A DNA stretch of 64,000 bases from Lachnospiraceae bacterium 28-4. Lineage in GTDB: Bacteria > Bacillota > Clostridia > Lachnospirales > Lachnospiraceae. Shown in pieces: positions 43,793-52,989 of the stretch. The DNA lies in contig KE159598.1 in NCBI GenBank assembly GCA_000403275.2, positions 199,002-263,001 of the forward strand. The letters run 5' to 3'. Position 1 is the stretch's first letter; every line of letters begins with the position of its first letter. Below the pieces are notes generated by a model. It ran no database searches and was not told the origin of the DNA. It was given only the letters and a program-made list of their open reading frames with translations. The position numbers were made by a program, and so were the translations under genes.

Positions 43793-44240
43793 ATGTTTAG
43801 TGGTGGCGTTTTGAGAGAAATTCATGCAGAAAGCGCCTAAAATACTGGCATTGCGGACACTAGAGCAAACATTATGTAAAACCATAGAAACCCTGGAAAC
43901 CCTGATAAACACTGGCTTTTGCGCGCCCTTTTAAGGGCGTGGTAACAACTTGGCAACACCCAAAATCGCCCCAAAATGAAGCTTAAAACAAAGCGGAAGC
44001 CCCTAAAACTGCGGCTTCCGCAGTCCTAAAGGCTTCCTTAGGGGAGGATAATCCACCCCAAGGGGAGGGCAATCCACCCCAAGGGGAGGATAAGTATACT
44101 GGACTGGAAGCGAAAGAAACCTGATAAAATGTGCAATTTGCACAGGGCATTTGCGCGTCCTCTGAAGGTGTTGGCAACACTTGGCAACATATTTTTTTGC
44201 CGGTGTGGAAGAGGTTAAGTTTTGGATTTGTTGGGTAGAA
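43793..44240 (+). repeat. Terminal repeat copy R2
   Basis: This is a longer version of R1. It begins with the same ATGTTTAGTGGTG block, carries one CTTGGCAACACCC site near 43950, then the hairpin-rich segment also found in R3 (ACTGCGG/CCGCAGT stem and a CCCCTAA/TTAGGGG pair), then two 19-base units of AATCCACCCCAAGGGGAGG (44050-44068 and 44071-44089), and finally a second block with TTGGCAACACTTGGCAACA shared with R1. The 765-base interval 43686-44450 has no gene. Confidence 0.8.
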
Positions 44241-44393
44241 AAAACTGAATATGGAGAAGGCGTGCCGGAGAAAGGAGAACGGATAAGTGATGCTTTGGCG
44301 GCATGTAAAAGGATATCCCGTGTGCTAGTGGATGGCGCATGGGGTATTTTTTAAAATAAGAAGTAACGATATAATTAGTGCAAGTATATTTTG

Positions 44394-44422
44394 TTGACAA
44401 TATGGCATATTTGCCATATACT
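44394..44422 (+). promoter_or_regulatory. HigBA promoter with overlapping operator palindrome
   Basis: TTGACA at 44394-44399 (perfect) and TATACT at 44417-44422 are 17 bases apart. The 20-base perfect inverted repeat ATATGGCATATTTGCCATAT (44400-44419) fills the spacer and enters the -10 box. It is a clear target for autorepression by the HTH antitoxin two genes' width downstream. Confidence 0.8.
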
Positions 44423-44450
44423 AAATGTAGAAAACAAATTGGAGATTACA

Positions 44451-44810
44451 ATGGATAAATTTGAGGTGGAATTTTATACTAAAGTTAATGGGGAAAAACC
44501 AGCTAAAGATTTTATTCTTAGTCTGGATGTTAAGATGCGGGCGAAAGTATTAGGTATAATTAATGTTCTGGAAGAAAAAGGAAACCAGTTGAGAGAGCCA
44601 TACAGTAAGCATTTAGATGATGGGATATTTGAAATTCGTGGAAAAGTAGGAACAGATATAACAAGAGTTCTATATTTTTTCTATTATGGAAAGAAGATTA
44701 TAATTACAAATGGATTTATTAAGAAAGCACAGGAAACACCAAGGAAGGAAATAAAATTAGCAAAGTCATATCGTAAAGATTATTTGGAAAGGGTGGAAAA
44801 TAATGAGTGA
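44451..44810 (+). CDS. HigB-type toxin (RelE-like, phage Gp49 family)
   Basis: A 119-residue RelE-superfamily toxin of the PF05973 type: FEVEFYTKVNGEKPAKDFI, MRAKVLGIINVLEEKG, then GIFEIRGKVGTDITRVLYFF and GFIKKAQETPRKEI, the usual pattern for HigB/ribosome-dependent mRNases. The ATG at 44451 follows TTGGAGATTACA. It precedes and overlaps the antitoxin by 8 bases, the reversed gene order that defines HigBA. Intact. Confidence 0.87.
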   Translation: MDKFEVEFYTKVNGEKPAKDFILSLDVKMRAKVLGIINVLEEKGNQLREPYSKHLDDGIFEIRGKVGTDITRVLYFFYYGKKIIITNGFIKKAQETPRKEIKLAKSYRKDYLERVENNE

Positions 44811-45096
44811 ATTTCGGGAATTTTTAAATGATCAGCTACAAGATGATGAATTTAGAAAAGAATGGGAAGATATTCAGCCGGAAATGGACGTAATTCGAGC
44901 AATGGTTGATGCAAGGATATCACAAAATCTTACTCAAAAGGAACTTGCTGAGAGGACAGGGATTAATCAGGCAGATATAAGCAAGTTGGAAAACGGTACA
45001 AGAAACCCGTCTCTTAAGCTATTAAAACGTTTGGCGGATGGAATGGGGATGACTCTAAAATTAGAATTCGTTCCTAAAAGTGCTGCTAAGAATTAG
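44803..45096 (+). CDS. HigA-type XRE-family antitoxin
   Basis: A 97-residue HTH protein: N-terminal MSEFREFLNDQLQDDEF, then the XRE helix-turn-helix NLTQKELAERTGINQADISK and LENGTRNPSLKLLKRLADG. It neutralises the upstream toxin and probably binds the palindrome at 44400-44419. A second, truncated copy of its 5' end is at 41579. The uncharacterised gene at 45121 starts 24 bases after the stop, so the module may share transcription with the SIR2 locus. Confidence 0.88.
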   Translation: MSEFREFLNDQLQDDEFRKEWEDIQPEMDVIRAMVDARISQNLTQKELAERTGINQADISKLENGTRNPSLKLLKRLADGMGMTLKLEFVPKSAAKN

Positions 45097-45120
45097 TAAT
45101 TAAAGCAGGATTCGGGAAAG

Positions 45121-46592
45121 ATGAAAGAGATAAATATTTCATGTTATTCAAATAAAAGGGTAAGAACTTTAATTCGTTTCTTTAATCATATTTTTATCAA
45201 TTCAATTCAACCAGATATTAATATGGCAGAGGAATTTGTAGATAGGTATATTCCAGAAACCAAAAAATTTATTTTGGGAAGTACAAAGGGCAATTTGAAA
45301 AACTTAAATAATATTTTATTTGTTTCTGATAATGAAAAACGGATAAAAGAGGAATTTGAAGAAAAAAGAATATTTGTACGATATTAATTACAATAGATAT
45401 TTCACTTAAAGAAGATGAGAATATTTTTACAAATATAGAATTGGGAGAGTATGAGGAAGTATACAAAAAAATAAATAGTAAAATAGCTGATTTAATTTTT
45501 ATTAGTAATGGCGTTGCAGATTATGTTATGGATATATATAGAGGGAAAGAATTTAATTTTTCTAAACATTATGCTATTATGCCAGATATGCACAAATATT
45601 TAATATATCAACGAAATATACAAAGTACCAAAGATATTAAAAAGTTAATTGGGAAAAATAATTGTTTTATATCAGATATTGTTTTGGGATTCGAGTTACT
45701 AATAGTTAAACGAAAAACAGATATTTTGAAATTAATATTAGCCTTAATCTGTATATATAAATCTTATGAATATGAAGAATATATGCAAGATTATGCCAAG
45801 CAATTAATAGATTTAATTCAAGAAATAATGTTTTGTGGAGAAATCCATAAAATATATATACAGATGAAAGAATATAATATTGAGATACCTATGGATGAAA
45901 GGGGAAGTGATGATGCAACGACAAGATTTAGTATTATATTTACTGCCAGTAATGATGATATTTATTTATTGAGGATTGATTTACCACATAAAGGGGAAGA
46001 AAAGTTTCACTTGAATTTGCAGGAATATATTAATGGAAAATTATTGGCAACAGGGTATCCCTTGGATGATGATATTAAGAATAATGAGAAGCTAAGAGAC
46101 TTATTAGGAAATAAGTTTGATGAAATTTTTTTTAGGAATGAAGGCCATATATGGTTTAAAGCAGATTTTGAAAATAAATTGGAGAAGATGAATATAGGAC
46201 AAGAAACTAAAAAAGAATTGTTGATGCTTTTTAAATATCGGTGCCATTATCCAATCGTATTTAATGTAAATGATGAAAATAAGTATGTTGAATTTTTGGA
46301 AGAAATGAAAGAGTATTTGGTTAGTTTTGATTTGGAAGGCAGTATAATCAAAAGTTATGATAAAAATACTAAAAATATAGAGGAAGAAGTAATAAAAATT
46401 AGAATTATTCAAATGTATATAAATAAACTTATGGAAGGAATGGAAAAGAGTACAAATACAACTGTTAATGGAAATAAATATATTTGGGAGTTGTTTAAGG
46501 GGTTGGGGTTGAATAAGAGAATAGATGAGGAAGTCTTTATGACCTATAGTCTTTCGGAGTGTTGGAAATATGTGGATGAATATATTTTTTAG
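45121..46592 (+). pseudogene. Uncharacterised gene upstream of SIR2, split by a frameshift
   Basis: Two frames appear to be one gene of about 490 residues. The first (45121-45387) gives 88 residues ending EEFEEKRIFVRY; the second is open from 45360 and continues ITIDISLKEDENIFTNIELG into a 383-residue part ending at 46592. The change lies between 45361 and 45386, near an AAAAAA run. The protein is AT-rich, Lys/Ile-rich, lacks signal or membrane segments, and shows DDATTRFSIIFTASNDDIYL as the most conserved-looking strand pattern. I do not recognise the family. It could be a real lesion, a sequencing error, or programmed shifting. Confidence 0.6.
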
Positions 46593-46746
46593 AAAGTTTG
46601 GCAGTATGAGTATAAGATAAGAAAATATATAATTAAAACCACGTAGTGCGGATAAATAATAATTAGAATATTTTACAGATAATAATATGTTACACGTAGA
46701 GATTATGCTATTTGGGATAGGAGATTTTCTGCTGGAGGGAAATTTT

Positions 46747-49700
46747 ATGGGTAAAGAACGGGTTTATTCTTGTGCTGAAGACATTGCCATGCGGCTGAAA
46801 GAGAAAAGAAAATATGGAGAAGCATCGCTAATGGTCGGTGCCGGATTTTCTAAAAACGCAAAAAGTAGGGGAATGAAGGATATTAAGCCGCCTGATTGGG
46901 GGGAACTTGCAGATAAAATGTATTGTGAATTATACCCCAAATTGCCTGACATGGATGAAAAGCAGAACAAGGAATGGGAAAGGAAACGTATCATAAAGAC
47001 AGCAGGAAAAAATGTCACAAAATTAGCGGAAGAATACATAGTAAATTTTGACAGGAACAAAATGAATCATCTAATAGAAAACACCATTGCAGATGATTTA
47101 TTCATTCCTGGAGATGTGCATAAAAAATTGGTAAAGCAAAAGTGGGCAGATATATTCACAACAAATTATGATACGTTGTTGGAGCGGGCAGAGAATTTGA
47201 TTTTTCGTGAAAAAAATTATCAGCTTGTATGTTCCCACCATGATATTGCAGGAAGTATAAGTCCGAGAATAGTAAAACTACATGGCAGTATTCCGCATGT
47301 CAAACCATATATCATATGTGAGGAAGATTATAGGACTTACCCGGTTGAATATGCAGCAATGGTAAATACTGTGCGGCAGGCAATGCTGGAAACACGATTA
47401 TGTTTGATAGGATTTTCAGGCGATGATCCGAATTTTCAAAACTGGATGGGGTGGATCAGGGATAACATGAAAGGATGTTGTCCTATTATTTATCTTATTG
47501 GAATTTATGATCAATTAAGTGAGCCTGAAAGGAAACTTTTGGAGAGCCGGCAAATTATAGTTGTTGACATATCCTGTCTGGTGGAAGAGGGAGAGGCAGA
47601 CAGGCATGGCGTTGCTATTTCCAGATTTTTAGACTTATTAGAGAAGTATCAGGAAGAAAAGAATTTCTTCCAGGACAGGCCGTATCCAGAAGCAGATATA
47701 TTTTGGGGGCCGGAGGATAAAGGAAAATATATTAAGGATATAGGAGAGTATTTAGGGCATGTAGCAAAACAAATACAGCCTTATATTTTATTGCCTGAAA
47801 ATATAAAAGAAAAGAGTGGGCAATATTTTATTGAACATTTGAGGGTATTAATGCAAGGATGTAAAGAGCAGTTACCCATAATGGAAATTGCAGATATTAT
47901 AAAGATTTTACGAAAATGTTCTGTGGTTTTAGGAGAAGAAAATGCAGAAGGATTAGAAGAGATTTGCGAAAGCTATCAAGATGTTGCTGCCGTAGCAGAT
48001 AATAAATTGGATGCCTTGGTAGAAATCAATTTATACCTTGCTGAGATGTATCGGATAAATGGTCAAAAAACAGAGTATGAGAAAAAAATATCATTGCTTG
48101 AAACTCTTGTTAGCAGAGCAATGTGTCATAAAAATGAACTGCTGATAGAAAAAATTAAATATAAGATAGAATATTTTGAATACGGGGCGGCAAAGAAACT
48201 GGTGGGGGAAATGGAAGAAAACGGTTTTGAATACAAGGTAAAAAAAGCCGGATTCTACAAGCAGCTATCGGAATATGAGCTTGCCGATAGGATATTAAGC
48301 AAGTGTTCAGCGGAGCTGGCACAAATGAAAATACCCGAAGATATTTATGCTTCCTATTTGGGGTATTTGAATTTGTGCCATCGTGCGAATCGATGGAGTA
48401 TTGCTGATGAGTATTCAGATGCCGAATATTGGGAAAATCCATATAATACGCGCCAGATAGTAATAAAGAAAAGAGATGATTTAAGCCGAACTTTTTTTCA
48501 GGATGACTGCAAGGAAAGCAGCAGAATATTGCCATTTAATCTGAATACAGGAAAAAGTATAACGATTACGCATTATAACGGAATCAAAGATGCCTGTGCA
48601 AGGAGTTTTAGTTATCTGATTATGCTTGATAAGTTATGTCTGCCTTTATTTGGCGATTTAGCGGATTTGCTGCCAAGAGTTTTTAATGAGGTGATTGCTG
48701 TAAGCGGTTGTACATATTGGAGGCTGTCGTTGATAGCCCGAAGCAATAATGATAAGCTTATCAACCAGATATTTACCAGAGAAATAATTGAAGCTTCTCA
48801 TAGAGATGACATAGCCGATTTGTTCCATTCGCTGGTATCGTTGGCAGAACTATATAAAGAGGATGATTATTTCCAAAAAAAATATTTTATATCTGTAAAA
48901 AATATTTTAGACATATTGTCAAGGCTTGTAATTTTTATGCCGGATGAAAGTGTCATACAATATTTGAAAATATTAGGAAGAGCAAGCAGAAATGGTGACA
49001 GCCGTATGAAAAAGGATATAGACAATATTTTAGAACGTATTTCCACACGTTTTAATAGTGTCGTGGCGATTTCCTGCCAAGATATGATATTTAAGGAATT
49101 TGGGGTTTCGTTTCATTTAGCGAGCTATTTTAGTAGATTTCCATTTGCTGTGGATGAGGGGAGTGTACGGGCTTATTACTTTAATGCAATTCAACTGGCG
49201 GGCAAAGAAGACATAAAGGAACGGGATTGCGGGATAGCACAGCTTTTGTTGTTGTGGAAAAATTATAAACTGGAAGACTTGAGGAAAAGAATAGAAGATG
49301 TTTTATGGGATGGTGATACATTGCCGTGTTCGGAGTTATATTATCCGTTTATATGGGAAGAATTGCCGCATCCTGACACTGTTAAATTTTCAGAATTGTA
49401 TTATCAGTATCTTTTCGAAGACAAGTATTTGACATCGGTAACTAATTTTGGCGTGATTAGAACGAATTCTCTGGACAGTGTACATAATTATTTAAGTTTT
49501 TTCTATTCAACGTCAAGAATGTCAAAACGGAAGATTGAAAAAGTGGATTTAGACGAAGAGCTAGCTGCATTCATGCTGGATACAGCGTATAATTATATAT
49601 TGCATGAAAAGAGCCTTTTGAAAGATTATTTTGAAAGATATAGTGCAGAAAAGAAATTTGAATATATTGGAGAGTTGACTGCCATGATTTATATTCAGTC

Positions 49701-50301
49701 CATTGACATAGGATTTGCAGCATCGGTAAATGGCAAAATTAATAATATCTGGAATATATTGGATGAAAACCAAATCGTGACGGATGCTATCCGCATGGTC
49801 AATGAAATTAACAATGGGCAGTATCATTTGTGCATGGAGATTTTTGAGAACATTGTTTTATCCAGAAATAAGAAAAAATATTCTAGTGCATTTACAGGTA
49901 TAAGGTGTTTGCTGTTCCACTTTGAAAGCAAAGGGGAAAGGAATGCCGATATAGATAGTTCGTTTGAAAAATTCATGGGTTCTATAAGGTATTTGGATGT
50001 TGAATATGCAAAAACAATTTGGATTGAACTAACGTCTCTGATGATGCAGGATTATTTTTTAGATATAAGGCTACAAAAATATATTGCGTCTGCAGTCGGA
50101 AAATGCATGGAGCTTTATAAGGAACCGGCGGAAAAAGGGCAGAGATTTTACATGGATGGATTGTATAACTGTGTGAATGCATTACATAGTTATTACGATT
50201 GTATATTAGATTCACAGATAGAAGTATCGCGGGAATTAGAAGACTGTGTTGCAGAGGCAAAAGTTATTGACAATTATGAAATCAGAAACATATGGGGCTG
50301 A
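46747..50301 (+). CDS. SIR2-domain protein, candidate defence-associated sirtuin
   Basis: A 1184-residue protein. Residues 25-300 form a SIR2-like domain: GAGFS at 31-35 (NAD binding), TTNYDTLLE with Asn140 and Asp142, catalytic-type His179 in KLHGSI, and GFSGDD at 222-227. The Asn-His spacing is like that of defence-associated sirtuins that degrade NAD. The remaining 880 residues are helical, repeat-like and without a recognised family, as expected of a sensor for phage protein. GGAGGG precedes ATG 46747; an upstream in-frame ATG at 46687 has no ribosome site. It lies after HigBA and an unknown gene, in an island bounded by repeats. The defence role is inferred. Confidence 0.85.
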   Translation: MGKERVYSCAEDIAMRLKEKRKYGEASLMVGAGFSKNAKSRGMKDIKPPDWGELADKMYCELYPKLPDMDEKQNKEWERKRIIKTAGKNVTKLAEEYIVNFDRNKMNHLIENTIADDLFIPGDVHKKLVKQKWADIFTTNYDTLLERAENLIFREKNYQLVCSHHDIAGSISPRIVKLHGSIPHVKPYIICEEDYRTYPVEYAAMVNTVRQAMLETRLCLIGFSGDDPNFQNWMGWIRDNMKGCCPIIYLIGIYDQLSEPERKLLESRQIIVVDISCLVEEGEADRHGVAISRFLDLLEKYQEEKNFFQDRPYPEADIFWGPEDKGKYIKDIGEYLGHVAKQIQPYILLPENIKEKSGQYFIEHLRVLMQGCKEQLPIMEIADIIKILRKCSVVLGEENAEGLEEICESYQDVAAVADNKLDALVEINLYLAEMYRINGQKTEYEKKISLLETLVSRAMCHKNELLIEKIKYKIEYFEYGAAKKLVGEMEENGFEYKVKKAGFYKQLSEYELADRILSKCSAELAQMKIPEDIYASYLGYLNLCHRANRWSIADEYSDAEYWENPYNTRQIVIKKRDDLSRTFFQDDCKESSRILPFNLNTGKSITITHYNGIKDACARSFSYLIMLDKLCLPLFGDLADLLPRVFNEVIAVSGCTYWRLSLIARSNNDKLINQIFTREIIEASHRDDIADLFHSLVSLAELYKEDDYFQKKYFISVKNILDILSRLVIFMPDESVIQYLKILGRASRNGDSRMKKDIDNILERISTRFNSVVAISCQDMIFKEFGVSFHLASYFSRFPFAVDEGSVRAYYFNAIQLAGKEDIKERDCGIAQLLLLWKNYKLEDLRKRIEDVLWDGDTLPCSELYYPFIWEELPHPDTVKFSELYYQYLFEDKYLTSVTNFGVIRTNSLDSVHNYLSFFYSTSRMSKRKIEKVDLDEELAAFMLDTAYNYILHEKSLLKDYFERYSAEKKFEYIGELTAMIYIQSIDIGFAASVNGKINNIWNILDENQIVTDAIRMVNEINNGQYHLCMEIFENIVLSRNKKKYSSAFTGIRCLLFHFESKGERNADIDSSFEKFMGSIRYLDVEYAKTIWIELTSLMMQDYFLDIRLQKYIASAVGKCMELYKEPAEKGQRFYMDGLYNCVNALHSYYDCILDSQIEVSRELEDCVAEAKVIDNYEIRNIWG

Positions 50302-50306
50302 CGGTT

Positions 50307-50344
50307 TAATTTTATGGTGGTATAGTATTGCCGCCATAAAATTA
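50307..50344 (+). terminator. Hairpin after the SIR2 gene
   Basis: A 14-pair stem (50307-50320 with 50331-50344, one G-T pair) with a 10-base loop follows the stop by 5 bases. Only a weak T-rich tail (TCTTGT) is present, so it may be a terminator or an mRNA 3' stabiliser. Confidence 0.6.
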
Positions 50345-50481
50345 TCTTGTATTCAACAGATATCATGAAATTTTAAGTGTATTGTCAATATAAGTGGTGT
50401 TGTAGGTATGCCACAAGGATTATAAGCAATAGCTTCAAAAAACAATGAAAGCAGTATGGGTATTGGAAGGAAAGGGGGGTT

Positions 50482-51356
50482 ATGGAAGCCGCTCGGAAAA
50501 TAAGCAATTTGAAAAGTGCCGTCAAAACAAACGGAACGATTGCTTATTCTTATGTATGCCAGATAAAATGCATTGTAAGCCAAGCCTTGGACTATGCATG
50601 TGACAGGGAGATTATGGGCTGGAATTTTATGCGGAAGGCAAAAGTCAATGAGGACAAATGCAAAGAACCAGAAGACAGGGAGTTGGGCGTATGGGAGGAC
50701 GACGAAATTAAAACCTTGCAGACTGGCTCAATGAAATGTTGGAACGGATGCAGAAAATACCGCAATTCCCCGGCTCTCTTTATTCTCTAAGGCACTGGCC
50801 TAAGGCTGGGTGAACTGCTTGCCTTGAAATGGAGCAGGGTCAATCTGGAACAAAGGACGATAAAGATTGAGAGGACACAGACGGAATATACAGACTATGA
50901 AACAAATTCCAAAATTTACGAGGAAAGTACACCAAAGAACCGAAATTCCTGAAGAACTGTGGCCATCAATAATGTTACCTATCAATGGATACTGGAGCAA
51001 CGGCGCAGGACAAAACAGGCAGGGATAGAAAGCGAATATGCGGTAAAGGAAAGTAGCCTTATCGGAACTTTCAAGGCTTTCTGCAATTATGTGGGTGTGG
51101 AATATAAATCATCCCATACTTGCAGAAGAAGCTATGTGACGAATTGTTTGGATAAAGGCATGAAGCTGGCACTGGTTTCAAAAAACGTAGGACATATGAA
51201 CAAACGCCTATGGCTTATTGTATTAAAAGCACAACCTTAAACACCTATTATAAGTGCAAAAATGATTACGAAAACAATCTGGCTATACAGAATGAAATCT
51301 TTAAAATATATGATTTCGATTTTGGCGGTGGGCAAGTGGAGACGATGTTTGCATAA
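50482..51356 (+). pseudogene. Degraded tyrosine recombinase (integrase)
   Basis: Pieces in different frames give a phage/transposon integrase: a core-binding segment (NGTIAYSYVCQIKCIVSQAL), the catalytic start GTGLRLGELLALKW with the conserved Arg, and HTCRRSYVTNCLDKGMKLAL with SKNVGH as the second box, ending in FDFGGGQVETMFA. Stops near 50788 and 50951 and a shift near 51215 break it. The N-terminal DNA-binding arm is missing. It marks an integrated element that can no longer move by itself. Confidence 0.85.
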
Positions 51357-51702
51357 GATTATCAAAGTGATTTGATGGTAACTGTTACGGGAATCAGAAG
51401 ATTTTTTTGATGATATAACAGAAAATAAGAACATATGTTTAGTGATGGCATTTAGAGAGAAATTCACGCAGAAAGCGCCTAAAATACTGGCATTGTGAGC
51501 ATCAAAGCAAACATCATGTAAAACCATAGAAACCCCGGAAACCTTGATAAACATTGGCTTCAAGCTTGGCAACACTTGGCAACACCCAAAATCGCCCCAA
51601 AATGAAGCTTAAAACAAAGCGGAAGCCCCTAAAACTGCGGCTTCCGCAGTCCTAAAGGCTTCCTTAGGGGAGGATAATCCACCCCAAGGGGAGGATAAGT
51701 AT
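51299..51702 (+). repeat. Terminal repeat copy R3
   Basis: This starts inside the integrase 3' end (identical design to R1) and continues with the ATGTTTAGTGATGG block, CTTGGCAACACTTGGCAACACCC near 51567-51588, the ACTGCGG/CCGCAGT hairpin segment found in R2, and one 19-base AATCCACCCC unit at 51676-51694. It is the right end of the accessory region; core genes begin at 51970. Confidence 0.8.
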
Positions 51703-51748
51703 TTTTTTCTTATCTTTTGCTATGCAATACAGACTTTCTATCTGCATT

Positions 51749-51792
51749 CAGGTTTTAAAACCTGTCTTCGTCAATGGAGGGGGATCCATTGA
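51749..51792. other. Two palindromes in the intergenic region before the SEC-C gene
   Basis: CAGGTTTTAAAACCTG (51749-51764) is a perfect 16-base palindrome, and TCAATGGA (51771-51778) forms a perfect inverted repeat with TCCATTGA (51785-51792). They lie between the repeat R3 and the SEC-C promoter. They may be operator sites, RNA hairpins or element-end structures. No gene is present in 51357-51969. Confidence 0.5.
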
Positions 51793-51844
51793 CTACTCTT
51801 ATTATTGACGGGTTTAAAAAGTTTATTCATGATAAATAAAAAAA

Positions 51845-51873
51845 TTTACTTTTTTTAAAAAGTGGTATATACT
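51845..51873 (+). promoter_or_regulatory. Promoter of the SEC-C gene
   Basis: TTTACT at 51845-51850 and TATACT at 51868-51873 are 17 bases apart; about 90 bases of leader follow. Confidence 0.5.
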
Positions 51874-51969
51874 ATCGTTAGTTTAAGCGTTTGTTTCTTT
51901 TTTAAACGGACAAGCGGGAAATCTGGAAAGAGATATAGAACGATAATTGGACAAAAGGTGGTATAAGAG

Positions 51970-52476
51970 ATGGCATTATTAAAAAAGTGGAAAGAAATGG
52001 CATATTCGGAGACAGCAAATAAAGGCGATCTGCAGAGGTTATGGGCTGATTATTTCGAGAAGGAAAAAGAAATTTATGCGGAATTATTAAAGAAACCGGA
52101 AGATGTGGAAGAAGGAACCGTAAAGGAACTGGCAGAAAAATTCGGCGTGGATATCATGACGATGACCGGATTTCTGGACGGTATTAACGATAGCCTGAAG
52201 GAAGCAAATCCCATCGAAGAAATGGAAGAGGACACAAAGGTTCAGCTTGGCTTCGATAAAGAACTTCTTTATAAAAATATGGTGGCCGCAGGAGCGGACT
52301 GGCTGTATGGTTTGGAAGAATGGAACGATATTTTTGATGAGGAAACACAAAAAGCTCTTTATAAAGAACAAAAGTCGTCTACTACGATCGTGAAGGGGGA
52401 TAAGGTATACCCTAACGATCCTTGTCCATGCGGAAGCGGCAAGAAATATAAAAAATGCTGCGGCAGGAACCAGTAA
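51970..52476 (+). CDS. SEC-C motif protein
   Basis: A 168-residue cytoplasmic protein ending in a SEC-C zinc-binding motif ([17 protein letters not shown]), the same metal motif found at the SecA C-terminus. The N-terminal 135 residues are mostly helical and acidic with no named domain recognised ([20 protein letters not shown] at the start). The motif often binds ribosomes or SecB. AAAGGTGGTATAAGAG precedes the ATG. The next gene begins 11 bases after the stop. Confidence 0.85.
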   Translation: MALLKKWKEMAYSETANKGDLQRLWADYFEKEKEIYAELLKKPEDVEEGTVKELAEKFGVDIMTMTGFLDGINDSLKEANPIEEMEEDTKVQLGFDKELLYKNMVAAGADWLYGLEEWNDIFDEETQKALYKEQKSSTTIVKGDKVYPNDPCPCGSGKKYKKCCGRNQ

Positions 52477-52487
52477 GGCGGCGGCTC

Positions 52488-52943
52488 ATGGAAAGCAGAG
52501 TTGAAAAAGCGGTACAAACTTTTGAATCCGGTTTCGGCTGTGCCCAGTCTGTTTTTTCCACCTATGCGGATCTGTTCGGGATGGACAGGGAAACGGCCCT
52601 GAAGCTGGCAAGCCCCATGGGAGGCGGCATCGGGCGGATGCGCGAGGTATGCGGCGCAGTTTCTGCCATGGCATTGCTGGCGGGGCTGAAGGATGGAAAT
52701 ACCGATCCTGAGAATGAAGAAGGAAAGGAAAGAATATATGCCATCGTCCGGGAGATGAGCGACAGGTTTAAGGAAAAAAACGGAACGATCATCTGTCGGG
52801 AACTGTTGGGAATACTGGAAAGAGAGCAGAGCGCCAGGCCGGAGAAGCGGACGAAGGAATATTATGCGAGCCGGCCTTGCAGCAGAATGGTGGCCAGCGC
52901 GGCAGAGATTTTGGAAGAAGTATTGCTGAAGGATATGGATTGA
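52488..52943 (+). CDS. C_GCAxxG_C_C family protein
   Basis: A 151-residue member of the C_GCAxxG_C_C family, a putative redox protein. The signature is visible as FGCAQSVFS followed by GGGIGRMREVCGAVS and a later Cys in SRPCSRM. Such proteins often accompany oxidoreductases and are thought to bind a metal or undergo thiol chemistry. The start at 52488 has only a weak AAGGCGG upstream; the frame extends 11 codons further back into the end of the SEC-C gene. Confidence 0.82.
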   Translation: MESRVEKAVQTFESGFGCAQSVFSTYADLFGMDRETALKLASPMGGGIGRMREVCGAVSAMALLAGLKDGNTDPENEEGKERIYAIVREMSDRFKEKNGTIICRELLGILEREQSARPEKRTKEYYASRPCSRMVASAAEILEEVLLKDMD

Positions 52944-52989
52944 ACGTTGCAACGGATATTGATTCATTGCAAATTGCAAAAATTTACTC

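Noticed and set aside
44050-44089. Possible CRISPR-like tandem repeat
   Set aside because: Only two units 2 bases apart without spacers and no cas genes; it is part of the terminal repeat.
38870-51792. 13-base direct repeat GGGGATCCATTGA at 38870-38882 and 51780-51792, as possible island attachment sites
   Set aside because: A 13-base match is expected by chance many times in 64 kb, and no integrase-gene context supports the left copy.
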